From a virus, in the IMG/VR virus record IMGVR_UViG_3300013138_001783, positions 1 through 31,351 of that record: a stretch of DNA of 31,351 bases. The stretch is one strand, 5' to 3'. The position numbers were made by a program, and so were the translations under genes. The notes under the pieces were generated by a model, which did no database searches, was not told the origin of the DNA, and was given only the letters and a program-made list of their open reading frames with translations. Numbering within the stretch: the stretch's first letter is position 1; the number at the start of each line of letters is the position of its first letter. Shown here one piece after another: positions 24,363 through 31,351 of the stretch.

Positions 24363-24776
24363 TTATTGCCGACCGCTGAACAGCAGCGTGACTTCGTACT
24401 CGCCAGCGGTGGCGTCAGAATTAAATTTCACCGCGATATAGTTGGTCGCAGCGTAATACTTGCCGCCCGCCAATGCAGCGCCTGCGGCAAGGCTATTGAC
24501 AACGTTGCCGGCGGTCTCAATGACGGCGGCAGCGGCGATATAGCCGTCATCATCGTCCTTGTCGCCAAACACAACCGCTGGAGTTACGCCATTCACTGTG
24601 GTAATGCAGCGCGCAATCAGCGCCAGTAGCTGCTGGCCGGCGTCCACAGGGAAATAGACCTTGTAAGCCGCATCCTTATCGGCGGCCCTGGCGGTAAACC
24701 GCAGTTCATAGGGGGAAACAGCCATTCCATCAGCTTGCTGATGGGCTGCCAGACGCGAAACCTTGGTTGCTGCCAC
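24363..24776 (-). CDS. Putative head decoration protein
   Basis: A 137-residue, Ala/Gly/Val-rich protein between the scaffold and major capsid genes, the usual site of head decoration (stabilising) proteins. The sequence alternates short strands and loops (YELRFTARAADKDAAYKVYFP; NYIAVKFNSDATAGEYEVTLLF), suggesting a beta-barrel. The start is GTG and overlaps the scaffold stop by one base (TAGTG), which implies re-initiation. An acidic loop DKDDDD lies near residue 92. A capsid-associated minor protein is the alternative. Confidence 0.65.
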   Translation of the reverse strand: MAATKVSRLAAHQQADGMAVSPYELRFTARAADKDAAYKVYFPVDAGQQLLALIARCITTVNGVTPAVVFGDKDDDDGYIAAAAVIETAGNVVNSLAAGAALAGGKYYAATNYIAVKFNSDATAGEYEVTLLFSGRQ

Positions 24777-25408
24777 TATTTGCTATCTCCTTTCGCAATA
24801 GCCTTGTAGTATTCGTCCGCGAGTTTGTTGTACTCGTCGGTCTTGCCAGCGCGGAAAGCCTCGTTCATGGCCTTTTGCAATTCCTTCGGCCCTTTCGGTT
24901 GGTCTCCGCTCGGGGTAGGCGGGACGCCGCCCTCCAGCTTGTCCTGGATGGCGGACTTCTCGGTTGCAGCCATGAGCGCCTTCAAGTCATTCAACTTCAC
25001 GCGCAACGCGTCGCCGGTATCGGCGGGCAGGAGTCCCTTCACTTCCAGGGAAAACAAGCCAGGGAACTCGCTCACGATCAACTTTTGACGATCCATGGCC
25101 GCCCGTACCGTGTCCAACTCAGCCTTCATCGGACGCAGGGTTTCGATCTCTGCCACCAGGGTCTTACGATGATCGTCCGCGCCAGCCAGAGTGGCCTCAA
25201 GCTCAGAAACGCGTTTGGTTGCGTCCTGCCACTTCAGCAGTTCACGTTGGTACGTGCCTTGCAAGCCAGTAAAGCGCTTCTTCCAGTCTGCGGCCTCCAC
25301 CTGCGCCGCCTCACAAAGAGCCTTATAGTCCGGTTGGTTGCCAGAAGACGCCGCGCCGTCAGCGGTGGCGTCTGTGGCCGTTCCAGCGTCACTCGTAGGT
25401 TCTGTCAT
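24776..25408 (-). CDS. Scaffolding protein (GP20-like)
   Basis: A 210-residue, strongly acidic and helical protein. Residues 1-30 are a disordered Ala/Thr/Asp-rich tail, about 28-118 a coiled coil (KRVSELEATL, RKTLVAEIETL), and 170-208 a basic, helical C-terminus (KELQKAMNEAFRAGKTDEYNKLADEYYKAI), the part that in phage scaffolds contacts the coat protein. This layout and the place between portal and capsid genes match GP20-type scaffolds, which form an internal core and leave before DNA packaging. GAGAGGAG precedes the ATG by about 8 bases. No separate head maturation protease is seen nearby. Confidence 0.8.
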   Translation of the reverse strand: MTEPTSDAGTATDATADGAASSGNQPDYKALCEAAQVEAADWKKRFTGLQGTYQRELLKWQDATKRVSELEATLAGADDHRKTLVAEIETLRPMKAELDTVRAAMDRQKLIVSEFPGLFSLEVKGLLPADTGDALRVKLNDLKALMAATEKSAIQDKLEGGVPPTPSGDQPKGPKELQKAMNEAFRAGKTDEYNKLADEYYKAIAKGDSK

Positions 25409-25410
25409 TG

Positions 25411-25554
25411 CTAAAACTCCTCTCGATTCCTTGTAAAATGGGTGAATACGTCCTTGAACAGCCGCCTGTATCCGAAAAACAGATAGACGAACTGGATCAA
25501 TAAGACGCCCGAAACGCCCACCAGCACGCAGATCGCATCGTTACTGGCTGCCAC
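25411..25554 (-). CDS. 47-aa single-TM small membrane protein
   Basis: A GTG-started frame of 47 codons overlapping the 3' end of the portal gene by 14 bases and ending 3 bases before the scaffold ATG. Its start has an excellent Shine-Dalgarno (AGAAGGA, 8 bases upstream), which argues it is translated. Residues about 7-29 form one hydrophobic helix (AICVLVGVSGVLLIQFVYLF), followed by a basic tail (GYRRLFKDVF...RNREEF), so the predicted topology is N-out/C-in. I recognise no family. In the portal-scaffold position it could help anchor procapsid assembly at the membrane or have a superinfection/host-modifying role. Confidence 0.6.
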   Translation of the reverse strand: MAASNDAICVLVGVSGVLLIQFVYLFFGYRRLFKDVFTHFTRNREEF

Positions 25555-27121
25555 TGGCTTTATCCTTCTTCTGATCCTTCACATCCTGAGGCTTTTGGGT
25601 ATTCGCCTCGCCTTCGGAGACAACCTTAGCGCCGATCTGCTCGACAAAAGTCATCCAATCTTTGATGCGTGTGACTTCGAGCGGCACATTGTCAATATCG
25701 CCGGTCAGGTCAAGCAGATGCTCAATCGAACCCAGGTTGGCGCTGGCGCGCACAGAAAGCTCGTTGACCAACTGCTCACGGTCGCGCGGCAGAATGGGCG
25801 CCCAGCGGTTGGAAATCTCCATGCCGAGATGCTCCGGGCCGATCCCCATCAAGCCCTTGACGGACAGGATTTTGAGGATCATCCGGTTTGCAATACGCAA
25901 GCCAGTAGCCCAGAAAACACGCTCCTGCTTGGTATGGCTGACCAAAGGCCACATGCGCGTCGTTAGCGTGAGCGAACTGCGCTGAGAACCTTCATCCTCC
26001 CCATCCGCCACAGCGGGGACGTTCACTTCGCGCCTGAACTGGTTGTATAGCTCAGTAACGTATTCCAAGGCTGGCTTGGAAGTCTTTTGATAGTTGGGGA
26101 AAGTAACGGTGGGCTGCGCCTCGCCGCCAACAATATTCTGACTGCTGCCAATATTCAGCAGCCGGACGCCCGGGGCCGGCTCGATGACAACCGGAGCGCC
26201 GCGCACGTTGCTCATAATGCCGAACATGTGCGTATCGTCTACTACGGCATCCCCAATATCAGCCTGGCGCGCGTTGATCTCGCGCGTCAAGCCCTTCACC
26301 GCGTCTGTGATGATCCCTTCCCCCCAAAACGATTTGCCATACCGCACATGCGGGATATAGACGAATGGGACAACCCCAAATGGGTTGGTCGCTCCAACGT
26401 TGTACCGGTCATGGTCAATCACAAAGCCAATCTGTACATCGTTGATAAAAATTTCGTAACTGTTCGGCTTCCAATGTTCGATGTAGTAGCCGGTCCCGCC
26501 TGTACCTAGCATAACGCCGTATTCTTCGGCCACCCGCCAATCAATCTCCCGGATCATCCAGGCTTCCCGCAGAGACCAGGGGTCATTGGCATACGGAATT
26601 CCGTAGAACTCCCCCGGCTTCAGAAGTTCAATCTGGATTTTGCTTTCCGTCTGTAGGGTAGGGACATAGGCGACCCGGAAGGCGCAACCGCCATAGATTT
26701 GCGCCACAATCCCGCCTTCCATCTGCATGGCAGTGCCGTTGTTCTCAGCCCAGATATTCTTCAGGACATGCTCAACATGATCGGTGGAAGCGTCCGAAGC
26801 GCCGTCGGGCTTTTTGACCTTCGGGGATACCAGAGTGGCGTAGGCGTCATCCGGAAACTCGCCAAACAGCGCGTAGGCGTGCTTGAGCGCAGCCCCGCGG
26901 ATGGGGTTGATGCGAATGGGGAACTTCTGGATTTTTGCCTTGCCGGCTTTGATGTATTCGTCCAGTACCGCTCCGGTAAACCACGCGTCCAACTCCTTGT
27001 ACAGAGAGACCCGCGCCATGTAATCGGTATAGTAAAAGCTCTCAAGTTGGGAAAGCGAATATTGCGGGTTGGCTACCGTTCTGTACAACTCAGAGATGAC
27101 TTTACTCAATTTCGTTGCCAC
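25541..27121 (-). CDS. Portal protein
   Basis: A 526-residue protein following the large terminase. The N-terminal half has the mixed alpha/beta pattern of portal wings (FPIRINPIRGAALKHAYALFGE; GGIVAQIYGGCAFRVAYVPT; EIFINDVQIGFVIDHDRYN), the middle the stem/clip region (NPFGVVPFVYIPHVRYGKSFWGEGIITDAVKGLTREIN split over about residues 245-290), and the C-terminus a charged helical tail (KPQDVKDQKKDKASG). It forms the dodecameric ring through which DNA enters and leaves. GTG is the likely start; GGGAG lies 10 bases upstream. Its 3' end overlaps the small membrane protein gene. The gene follows a promoter-terminator pair in the 168-base gap. Confidence 0.88.
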   Translation of the reverse strand: MATKLSKVISELYRTVANPQYSLSQLESFYYTDYMARVSLYKELDAWFTGAVLDEYIKAGKAKIQKFPIRINPIRGAALKHAYALFGEFPDDAYATLVSPKVKKPDGASDASTDHVEHVLKNIWAENNGTAMQMEGGIVAQIYGGCAFRVAYVPTLQTESKIQIELLKPGEFYGIPYANDPWSLREAWMIREIDWRVAEEYGVMLGTGGTGYYIEHWKPNSYEIFINDVQIGFVIDHDRYNVGATNPFGVVPFVYIPHVRYGKSFWGEGIITDAVKGLTREINARQADIGDAVVDDTHMFGIMSNVRGAPVVIEPAPGVRLLNIGSSQNIVGGEAQPTVTFPNYQKTSKPALEYVTELYNQFRREVNVPAVADGEDEGSQRSSLTLTTRMWPLVSHTKQERVFWATGLRIANRMILKILSVKGLMGIGPEHLGMEISNRWAPILPRDREQLVNELSVRASANLGSIEHLLDLTGDIDNVPLEVTRIKDWMTFVEQIGAKVVSEGEANTQKPQDVKDQKKDKASGSQ

Positions 27122-27206
27122 GATCCTTTCGCTCCCAGCGCAAATAAAAAAGCCACGGCATTCTTGGATTTTGAATGTCGTGGCCTCGCAACGAACAGCT
27201 AGCCAT
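27102..27206 (-). CDS. Possible 34-aa leader ORF in the portal 5' region
   Basis: An ATG-started frame of 34 codons begins about 17 bases after the predicted transcription start, runs through the terminator hairpin and ends inside the portal gene, overlapping its start by 20 bases. No Shine-Dalgarno sequence is seen. If translated, ribosomes would cover the hairpin and could relieve termination. It may be chance. Confidence 0.2.
   Translation of the reverse strand: MASCSLRGHDIQNPRMPWLFYLRWERKDRGNEIE
27141..27184 (-). terminator. Intrinsic terminator ahead of the portal gene
   Basis: On the minus strand a 12-base stem (GCCACGACATTC / GAATGCCGTGGC, one A-C mismatch) with a 9-base loop is followed directly by TTTTTTATTT, a textbook Rho-independent terminator. 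It lies downstream of the promoter at 27230-27258 and about 20 bases before the portal GTG, so it would act as an attenuator on portal expression or end a short RNA of about 75-80 bases. Confidence 0.85.
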
Positions 27207-27229
27207 CAATATAATGTAATGTCGAGAAA

Positions 27230-27258
27230 ATAATAACAAGCTACGCGCGTCTTGTCAA
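27230..27258 (-). promoter_or_regulatory. Near-consensus sigma70 promoter between terminase and portal
   Basis: Minus-strand TTGACA (27258-27253) and TATTAT (27235-27230) are separated by exactly 17 bases, close to ideal. The predicted start is near 27223. A 6-bp inverted repeat, GTCAAA...TTTGAC at 27254-27270, overlaps the -35 box and could be a repressor site. Such a strong host-type promoter inside a late operon suggests the head genes can be transcribed by the host polymerase. Confidence 0.8.
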
Positions 27259-27289
27259 ATCGTTTTTGACGAAATCACGGTTTGCGCGC

Positions 27290-28915
27290 CTAAGCGCGTT
27301 GCGAGCGATACGCTGAGCGGTATTCAGCCCGTTCCTGACGACGCGCGGCAACGGCTTCTTCCAGATCAAGCTCACTTTGCTTACGGCTGCTGTCAATCAG
27401 GTTGATGTCCACATCAAAATAAGCCCTCAGCACATACGCGCTCATCGCCAGCGTGACGACGATGTCCTGAGCGATATTCTTGTCTCGGGCGGGATCGTAG
27501 TTGGAGAGTTGGGAACGGATGCCAATCACGCTTCTCGGCCAGACCATCAGATGGCTTTCGATAAACATCCTGGCGATAACGAGATACCCGGATTTCTTTG
27601 CGCCGCTGAAATCCAGGCCGGTGATCCCGACTGTTTGGGTATCTACGCTGAAATCGTCTTCGCCCAGGCCCAGAATGTGGATATTGATCATCTCTGCCGT
27701 ATTCCTTTGAGTGCCGGTACTATCCACTCCGCATACAACCGGGGAATAGATCTTCCTGAACTCTAGCAGCTTATCCACAAACGGACTGATGGCTCCGTTC
27801 CCCGCGCCCCACCAAAAAGCGGCTAACTGCGCGGGATGCATTGGGAAATCGAGCGGTACTTTCCACACCATGAGCGTCGGCGCATCGCGCGCTGGCGCGT
27901 CTCCGGTCCCAGGGTCGCCCAATTCGATGTAGAGAGCCCCTTTCTCTGGCGGCATGGTAAAACCTACCACCCCTGCGCCATAGATTTTGTTCAACGAGTA
28001 CCCGCCATGCCCGGCGGTTACATTGTTTTCCACAATCTCACCCAGCAACTGGCTTTCACAGCGGTAAATCGCTTCTTTGGGAAAATATTTACCGCGGCCT
28101 TCTGGTCGCGCGCCGTCGAGAAATTGCTCACGCTCGTTCTCAGGGATACGCTTGATCATTTTCGCAAGCTGCTCTGGCGTGACGTTTCGATTATGCCTCG
28201 TTGAAACAAGCAGCGAAAGATAGTGGTCTGGGTCCGAAATCGCCTGGTCGAAGTAGTACCATAAGTAATCGTTATCCCAACTATTCGTAATCATCGAGAG
28301 ACGCCCCAACCGGGAACGCCCGCGCACACTGCCGCGCAAGCGAGAACCCACAGCCGTAACGATCTCATCGAGATTATCCAACAGTCCCGCTTCCTCGATG
28401 TTGATCCAATCGCCTTCCCACGACAAAATGCCTGTGGCGTCGCGGTCAGCCGACATAAACTCAAGACTTGAATCGCAAACCTGATCCCCAATCTGATATT
28501 TCAAGTATATTGCCGGGAATGGACGCCGGGGTTTCTCCCAAATGAGTTTCTCGAATGGGGTACCGGCAGAAGTCAAGATGATGTAATCGTACATCTGCTT
28601 CGCTTGCCACGACTTGGGGGCCACATTCAAAAACTTGAACCAGGGCATACTCATCGCCCAGGTGCAGGCGCTCATGGCAATACCGCTGGTCTTGCCAGTA
28701 CCGAAACCGCCCACAACTACGATATCGGTCTGCGCCGCGCTGTGGACATCTTTCTGCCACGCGCCTTCGGGGTCGAAGTTTTCATCGAACCGCCAGCCGG
28801 CAGGCGCGCCACGCGGCCTGAACCAGTAATCGGTAATGATATTCGGATCATCCGCGCCGCGCGTGATGATCTCTAGCTCAGAGGGAGACAGCCTGTAGGG
28901 TCGTTTCACAGCCAA
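27290..28915 (-). CDS. Terminase large subunit
   Basis: A 541-residue packaging motor. The ATPase half has Walker A GGFGTGKT (69-76) and a Walker B-type strand with the acidic pair WINIEEAG (E174-E175). The nuclease half has the three metal-binding acids expected of the RNase H-like fold: D334 in ELGDPG, D398 in CGVDSTG and D484 in AQDIVVTLAM. Length is normal for the family. It would cut concatemeric or circular DNA and pump it through the portal. The in-frame start is TTG with no clear Shine-Dalgarno, 12 bases after the previous stop; a GTG two codons downstream is an alternative. No unambiguous small subunit is in view. Confidence 0.93.
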   Translation of the reverse strand: MAVKRPYRLSPSELEIITRGADDPNIITDYWFRPRGAPAGWRFDENFDPEGAWQKDVHSAAQTDIVVVGGFGTGKTSGIAMSACTWAMSMPWFKFLNVAPKSWQAKQMYDYIILTSAGTPFEKLIWEKPRRPFPAIYLKYQIGDQVCDSSLEFMSADRDATGILSWEGDWINIEEAGLLDNLDEIVTAVGSRLRGSVRGRSRLGRLSMITNSWDNDYLWYYFDQAISDPDHYLSLLVSTRHNRNVTPEQLAKMIKRIPENEREQFLDGARPEGRGKYFPKEAIYRCESQLLGEIVENNVTAGHGGYSLNKIYGAGVVGFTMPPEKGALYIELGDPGTGDAPARDAPTLMVWKVPLDFPMHPAQLAAFWWGAGNGAISPFVDKLLEFRKIYSPVVCGVDSTGTQRNTAEMINIHILGLGEDDFSVDTQTVGITGLDFSGAKKSGYLVIARMFIESHLMVWPRSVIGIRSQLSNYDPARDKNIAQDIVVTLAMSAYVLRAYFDVDINLIDSSRKQSELDLEEAVAARRQERAEYRSAYRSQRA

Positions 28916-28927
28916 GCATCAGGGGGG

Positions 28928-29209
28928 CTAGTGGCGCGATGAACACCGGCGCAGGTCGGATTTGAATTTCTCCATCGCCTTCCAGACCTCGTGGATATCC
29001 ACCAGTATTTCCCGCTTGTCCATGTAGGCGCTCACTGTTGCGCCCACTTCGTTGAGATCAAACCAGTAAAACATCACCCCGTCGCTATATTGAATGCCGC
29101 CGCTTTGCAAAGGCTCGAACCCCAATGCCCGAAGCAAGACCATTAAATACATATTCTGGGTAGGCCATTTCTGAACGCCCTCAGAAACGGCTGACGCATT
29201 GTTATTCAT
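28928..29209 (-). CDS. Hypothetical 93-aa protein upstream of the terminase
   Basis: A 93-residue protein with an alpha/beta pattern: a helix (MYLMVLLRALGFEPL), strands (GIQYSDGVMFYWFDLN; REILVDIHEVW) and a basic C-terminal helix (KAMEKFKSDLRRC). It contains no helix-turn-helix that I can see. It begins the packaging operon, 12 bases ahead of the terminase gene, where a small terminase subunit is often found, but 93 residues is short and the pattern does not match known ones. AAGGGA lies about 10 bases before the ATG. Confidence 0.65.
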   Translation of the reverse strand: MNNNASAVSEGVQKWPTQNMYLMVLLRALGFEPLQSGGIQYSDGVMFYWFDLNEVGATVSAYMDKREILVDIHEVWKAMEKFKSDLRRCSSRH

Positions 29210-29525
29210 CTTGAGGTCCCTTTCGCTAATACGATTTTACCTGCTTAGAAATAGTAGCACGCTTGAGCAAGATCGTGTTGCAAAAGTGTACGCAAAGAAC
29301 GGTGTCTGATTTTTGATCATTGGGAATCTCCGTGACACCCGCCAGAGATGGGAGAACTTTTTACAAATCTTTTCCGTTATGCCTGCCATACAAGAGATGC
29401 ATCACGGCAACTCCTCACGTAATTTGTAAAACATGCTTTGATGGGTGAGCTGGTATGATCTGTCTCCAAAAAAATGGCGGATACGGCACAGAAGTACATT
29501 CGCGTACACACACAAAAGTCGAAGG
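29210..29525. other. Intergenic region between AbiE pair and packaging genes
   Basis: About 316 bases without a confident gene. It holds the candidate promoter at 29251-29273 and a 10-bp perfect inverted repeat, TTTTACAAAT (29359-29368) and ATTTGTAAAA (29422-29431), 53 bases apart. Between them on the minus strand is a 13-codon frame (29361-29402) with a strong GAGGAG ribosome site, whose stop lies in the left repeat. I see no clear terminator for the AbiE transcript. Confidence 0.5.
29251..29273 (-). promoter_or_regulatory. Candidate extended -10 promoter for the packaging operon
   Basis: TGC-TACTAT on the minus strand is an extended -10 element about 42 bases ahead of the 93-aa gene. No convincing -35 lies at 17 bases. 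The flanking ATCTTG-C-TCA matches the region ahead of the lysis unit at 1420-1443. Confidence 0.4.
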
Positions 29526-30566
29526 TTATCTACCTTCACACGCCTGGTAAAAATAGTAAAACGCCTCCGGGCTGGTTTTTTTTACCTTATTTAGCCGGTT
29601 ATAGGCCAGGTTATGAATCGCCAAGTCGGCCAGGTTCAACGCAGGATCAAAACGCGCAATAATTGGCTGCCGATTCCCAATTAATACCGTCAAATAAGCC
29701 GCTTTGGCAGCACACAGGATGGCTGAGTCGAGGGTAAAATGCTCCGTATACACAAATCCAGCCATCTTTTTGATGCCATTCAGCAATTCAGTATATTCTT
29801 CAGGGGTGCCATACCCCTTCATGCCAATTAGGCAGGCTGTTGCAAAACTGTCTGCCAGTACATTCGCCGTGGATAAATGGCGCAAGCCGCGGTAGGCAAG
29901 TTCCTGATCCGCAATGGCGTGAAAAGCATCCGAAACCAGTTGCATGTCATGCACAACATCAAAGAGCACGCCCAAATCATAGAGCTGTTTGATGATTTCC
30001 AATTCCTTGTCTTTGCCATAGAGAATACCCGTTGTATGGGGAGCGAACGCGGTCAGCTTATCACCAAGCAAACATTCTGGAGCGGGGCAGGTGATCCAAG
30101 TCGGATCACCCACGGCAACAAGCAAATCCGATTGGATCGCAATAGTCTGGCAAGCCGGGTAGGGATTCGCCTCAAACAAGATGTCCAGTAGGATTGAGCT
30201 TTCCTTCCCTTGAATGGCAGACTGAAAAAAGAACTTGTAATGGCGTTTTGGAACTGCGCCGGACCGTTCATCTTCCTCAAAGCGGTGAAATACCCCTTGT
30301 TGGGTCACCTGCTTAATGGCTTCTTCCAACCTCTGATCCGTTTCCATAACGATATCGAGGTCTATTGAAAATCGCATCGGGGCTCCCAGGATCAATAGCA
30401 ACGAAGTCCCGCCCTTGAAGATGAAATCAATGCCACCAGCGTGTAAGTTTTCGAGCAGGGTCAGCGCCAGGATCATTTTTTCGATCAGAATAGGATCGGT
30501 AGGAATCTGTGAAGTCCCCCGAATCTTCATAATCCATTCTGCCGTACGCGATTGGCCTGAAATCAT
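29526..30566 (-). CDS. abiEii: AbiEii-type nucleotidyltransferase toxin
   Basis: A 346-residue protein of the AbiEii/AbiGii nucleotidyltransferase family. The signature is complete: KGGTSLLL (51-58), RFSIDLD with D69 and D71 (65-71), a third acidic position at D128 in LLDILFEANPYP, and the C-terminal motifs ECLLGDKLTAF (164-174) and KDKELEIIKQLYDLG (185-199). The family's toxins transfer nucleotides to tRNA or other targets, arresting growth. The start overlaps the upstream gene by ATGA, the usual AbiEi-AbiEii coupling. It may be a phage-borne defence or maintenance gene, or belong to flanking host DNA if this is a prophage edge. Confidence 0.85.
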   Translation of the reverse strand: MISGQSRTAEWIMKIRGTSQIPTDPILIEKMILALTLLENLHAGGIDFIFKGGTSLLLILGAPMRFSIDLDIVMETDQRLEEAIKQVTQQGVFHRFEEDERSGAVPKRHYKFFFQSAIQGKESSILLDILFEANPYPACQTIAIQSDLLVAVGDPTWITCPAPECLLGDKLTAFAPHTTGILYGKDKELEIIKQLYDLGVLFDVVHDMQLVSDAFHAIADQELAYRGLRHLSTANVLADSFATACLIGMKGYGTPEEYTELLNGIKKMAGFVYTEHFTLDSAILCAAKAAYLTVLIGNRQPIIARFDPALNLADLAIHNLAYNRLNKVKKTSPEAFYYFYQACEGR

Positions 30567-31351
30567 TCGTCGGCTTCCTTTAGTTGGATCAACTGTATTT
30601 TGGTTTTCTTTTGTATGAACTGGCGGATTTTTTGATCCATCTTGCGGCGCTGTGCGTATCGGAAGATTGCCTTTTGGCTGACCTGATAGCGTTCAAAAAC
30701 TGCTTCAAAAATATGCGCCAGTTCTTCCCCATGGAATATATAGAAGATTTCTTCATTCGCAAAAACATCCACCAGGATCTTCTCCAGCTTGGGTGTAGGA
30801 ACATCTTCTACTTTCTGCCTTGGAGATTGAGTGAATAAGGGAGTGATGAGAATACTATCGGGACGGGTCAAGATATAACGCTCGAAGGTCAGCCAGTCTG
30901 GGCGCAGAAAAACCCTATTAACGAAACGCCCATTCAGAAAATTGAAAACTGATTCGGAGACTTCCTTGTCGGTTTCCAGGACGAACTGGCTCTGGCCGGG
31001 CTGGTGCAACATAAACTCATGAATGAGACGCGTTTCCCATATCAGGTAATCAGCATAGGGAAATTCCGTTTTGACCGCATGAGCGATTTGGTGCAACTCA
31101 GCAGAAAAGGATGGAACAAACTTCTTCAACACATGTGGGGTTGTGTGTCCGTTGGAAAATCTATAAACGCCAGCCTCCACAGGGATAATCTGGTCGCGCC
31201 TTTCCAGTGCATAAAGAATCCTGCGGAAAGCTGATTCGGAAAGCGCCGGGGATCGTTTCTGATAGAAACTCCGTAGATCACCCTTCGCAAAGAACTTGCG
31301 TCCAGAAAAAGCGCCTCTTAATTCAGGGAGGTACAAACTCAAATCGTTCAT
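30563..31351 (-). CDS. AbiEi-like antitoxin/regulator
   Basis: A 262-residue protein paired with the AbiEii toxin. Residues about 15-65 form a winged-helix pattern (KFFAKGDLRSFY, SESAFRRILYALERRDQII, GVYRFSNG), as in AbiEi proteins that bind the operon promoter and repress it. The remaining ~190 residues have the alpha/beta and helical pattern of the antitoxin C-terminal part, ending in a basic helix (RYAQRRKMDQKIRQFIQKK). The ATG is the last codon of the window, so a longer start beyond base 31351 and the promoter cannot be examined. Its 3' end overlaps the toxin start by 4 bases. Confidence 0.75.
   Translation of the reverse strand: MNDLSLYLPELRGAFSGRKFFAKGDLRSFYQKRSPALSESAFRRILYALERRDQIIPVEAGVYRFSNGHTTPHVLKKFVPSFSAELHQIAHAVKTEFPYADYLIWETRLIHEFMLHQPGQSQFVLETDKEVSESVFNFLNGRFVNRVFLRPDWLTFERYILTRPDSILITPLFTQSPRQKVEDVPTPKLEKILVDVFANEEIFYIFHGEELAHIFEAVFERYQVSQKAIFRYAQRRKMDQKIRQFIQKKTKIQLIQLKEADE

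Noticed and set aside
23416-24441. Plus-strand 341-aa frame opposite the major capsid gene
   Set aside because: Shadow frame on the opposite strand of a clear capsid gene, with composition typical of antisense translation.
27254-27270. GTCAAA...TTTGAC inverted repeat as a terminator of the terminase gene
   Set aside because: Only 6 bp, no U-tract after it on the minus strand, and it overlaps the -35 box, so an operator is the better guess.
29474-29662. Plus-strand 62-aa frame (MADTAQKYIRVHTQ...) over the AbiEii 3' end
   Set aside because: No ribosome site, overlaps a well-supported gene on the other strand, and the second half is Pro/Gly/Ser-rich shadow sequence.
1-31351. CRISPR array, tRNA genes or insertion sequence
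   Set aside because: No regularly spaced direct repeats, no tRNA-like cloverleaf and no transposase or IS terminal repeats were found on reading the window.

Overview
The window is the late (packaging, head, tail, lysis) half of a tailed-phage genome or prophage. Every confident gene lies on the minus strand, so transcription runs from high to low coordinates. The large tape measure gene, the tail-tube/chaperone/tape-measure order and the absence of sheath or baseplate-wedge genes point to a long, non-contractile (siphovirus-like) tail. No integrase, repressor, tRNA or attachment site is visible, so a free phage and a prophage cannot be told apart. The host is uncertain: moderate GC and frequent GCGC-rich words are all I can see, and nothing fixes a phylum.

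Layout in transcription order. (1) 31351-29526: a two-gene AbiE-type toxin-antitoxin/abortive-infection pair. (2) 29525-29210: a short regulatory gap with a candidate promoter and an inverted repeat. (3) 29209-27290: a 93-aa unknown protein and the large terminase. (4) 27289-27122: a near-consensus sigma70 promoter followed about 40 bases later by an intrinsic terminator, placed before the portal gene. (5) 27121-22258: portal, an unlisted 47-aa membrane protein, scaffold, decoration-type protein, major capsid protein, head-tail connector. (6) 22261-19764: tail terminator-like protein, tail tube protein, and two small chaperone-position ORFs with a possible -1 frameshift. (7) 19807-9590: a 3,405-residue tape measure protein. 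(8) 9585-1455: tail tip, with a small tail protein, a 1,541-aa hub, a 933-aa receptor-binding fibre and a small accessory protein. (9) 1371-1: an unknown protein, an XhlA-like membrane protein and a three-TM holin candidate; an endolysin would lie beyond base 1.

The standout is the tape measure. Its N-terminal ~1,550 residues carry, in the right order, several motifs resembling two-barrel (multisubunit-type) RNA polymerases: PRDxNQ, a GSGxSMVDTSMYNE stretch, KADFSGL, IPGVEGGKF, FRQPDVSR and DLDRD. A PD-(D/E)XK nuclease signature (PD...EHK...YYGQVQ) follows, then a proline-rich linker, and only then ordinary tape-measure sequence ending in a regular 18-residue coiled-coil repeat. If the reading is right, this phage carries a polymerase-nuclease cargo in the protein that lines its tail tube and would deliver it with its DNA. 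This comes from by-eye motif matching; profile and structure searches would settle it.
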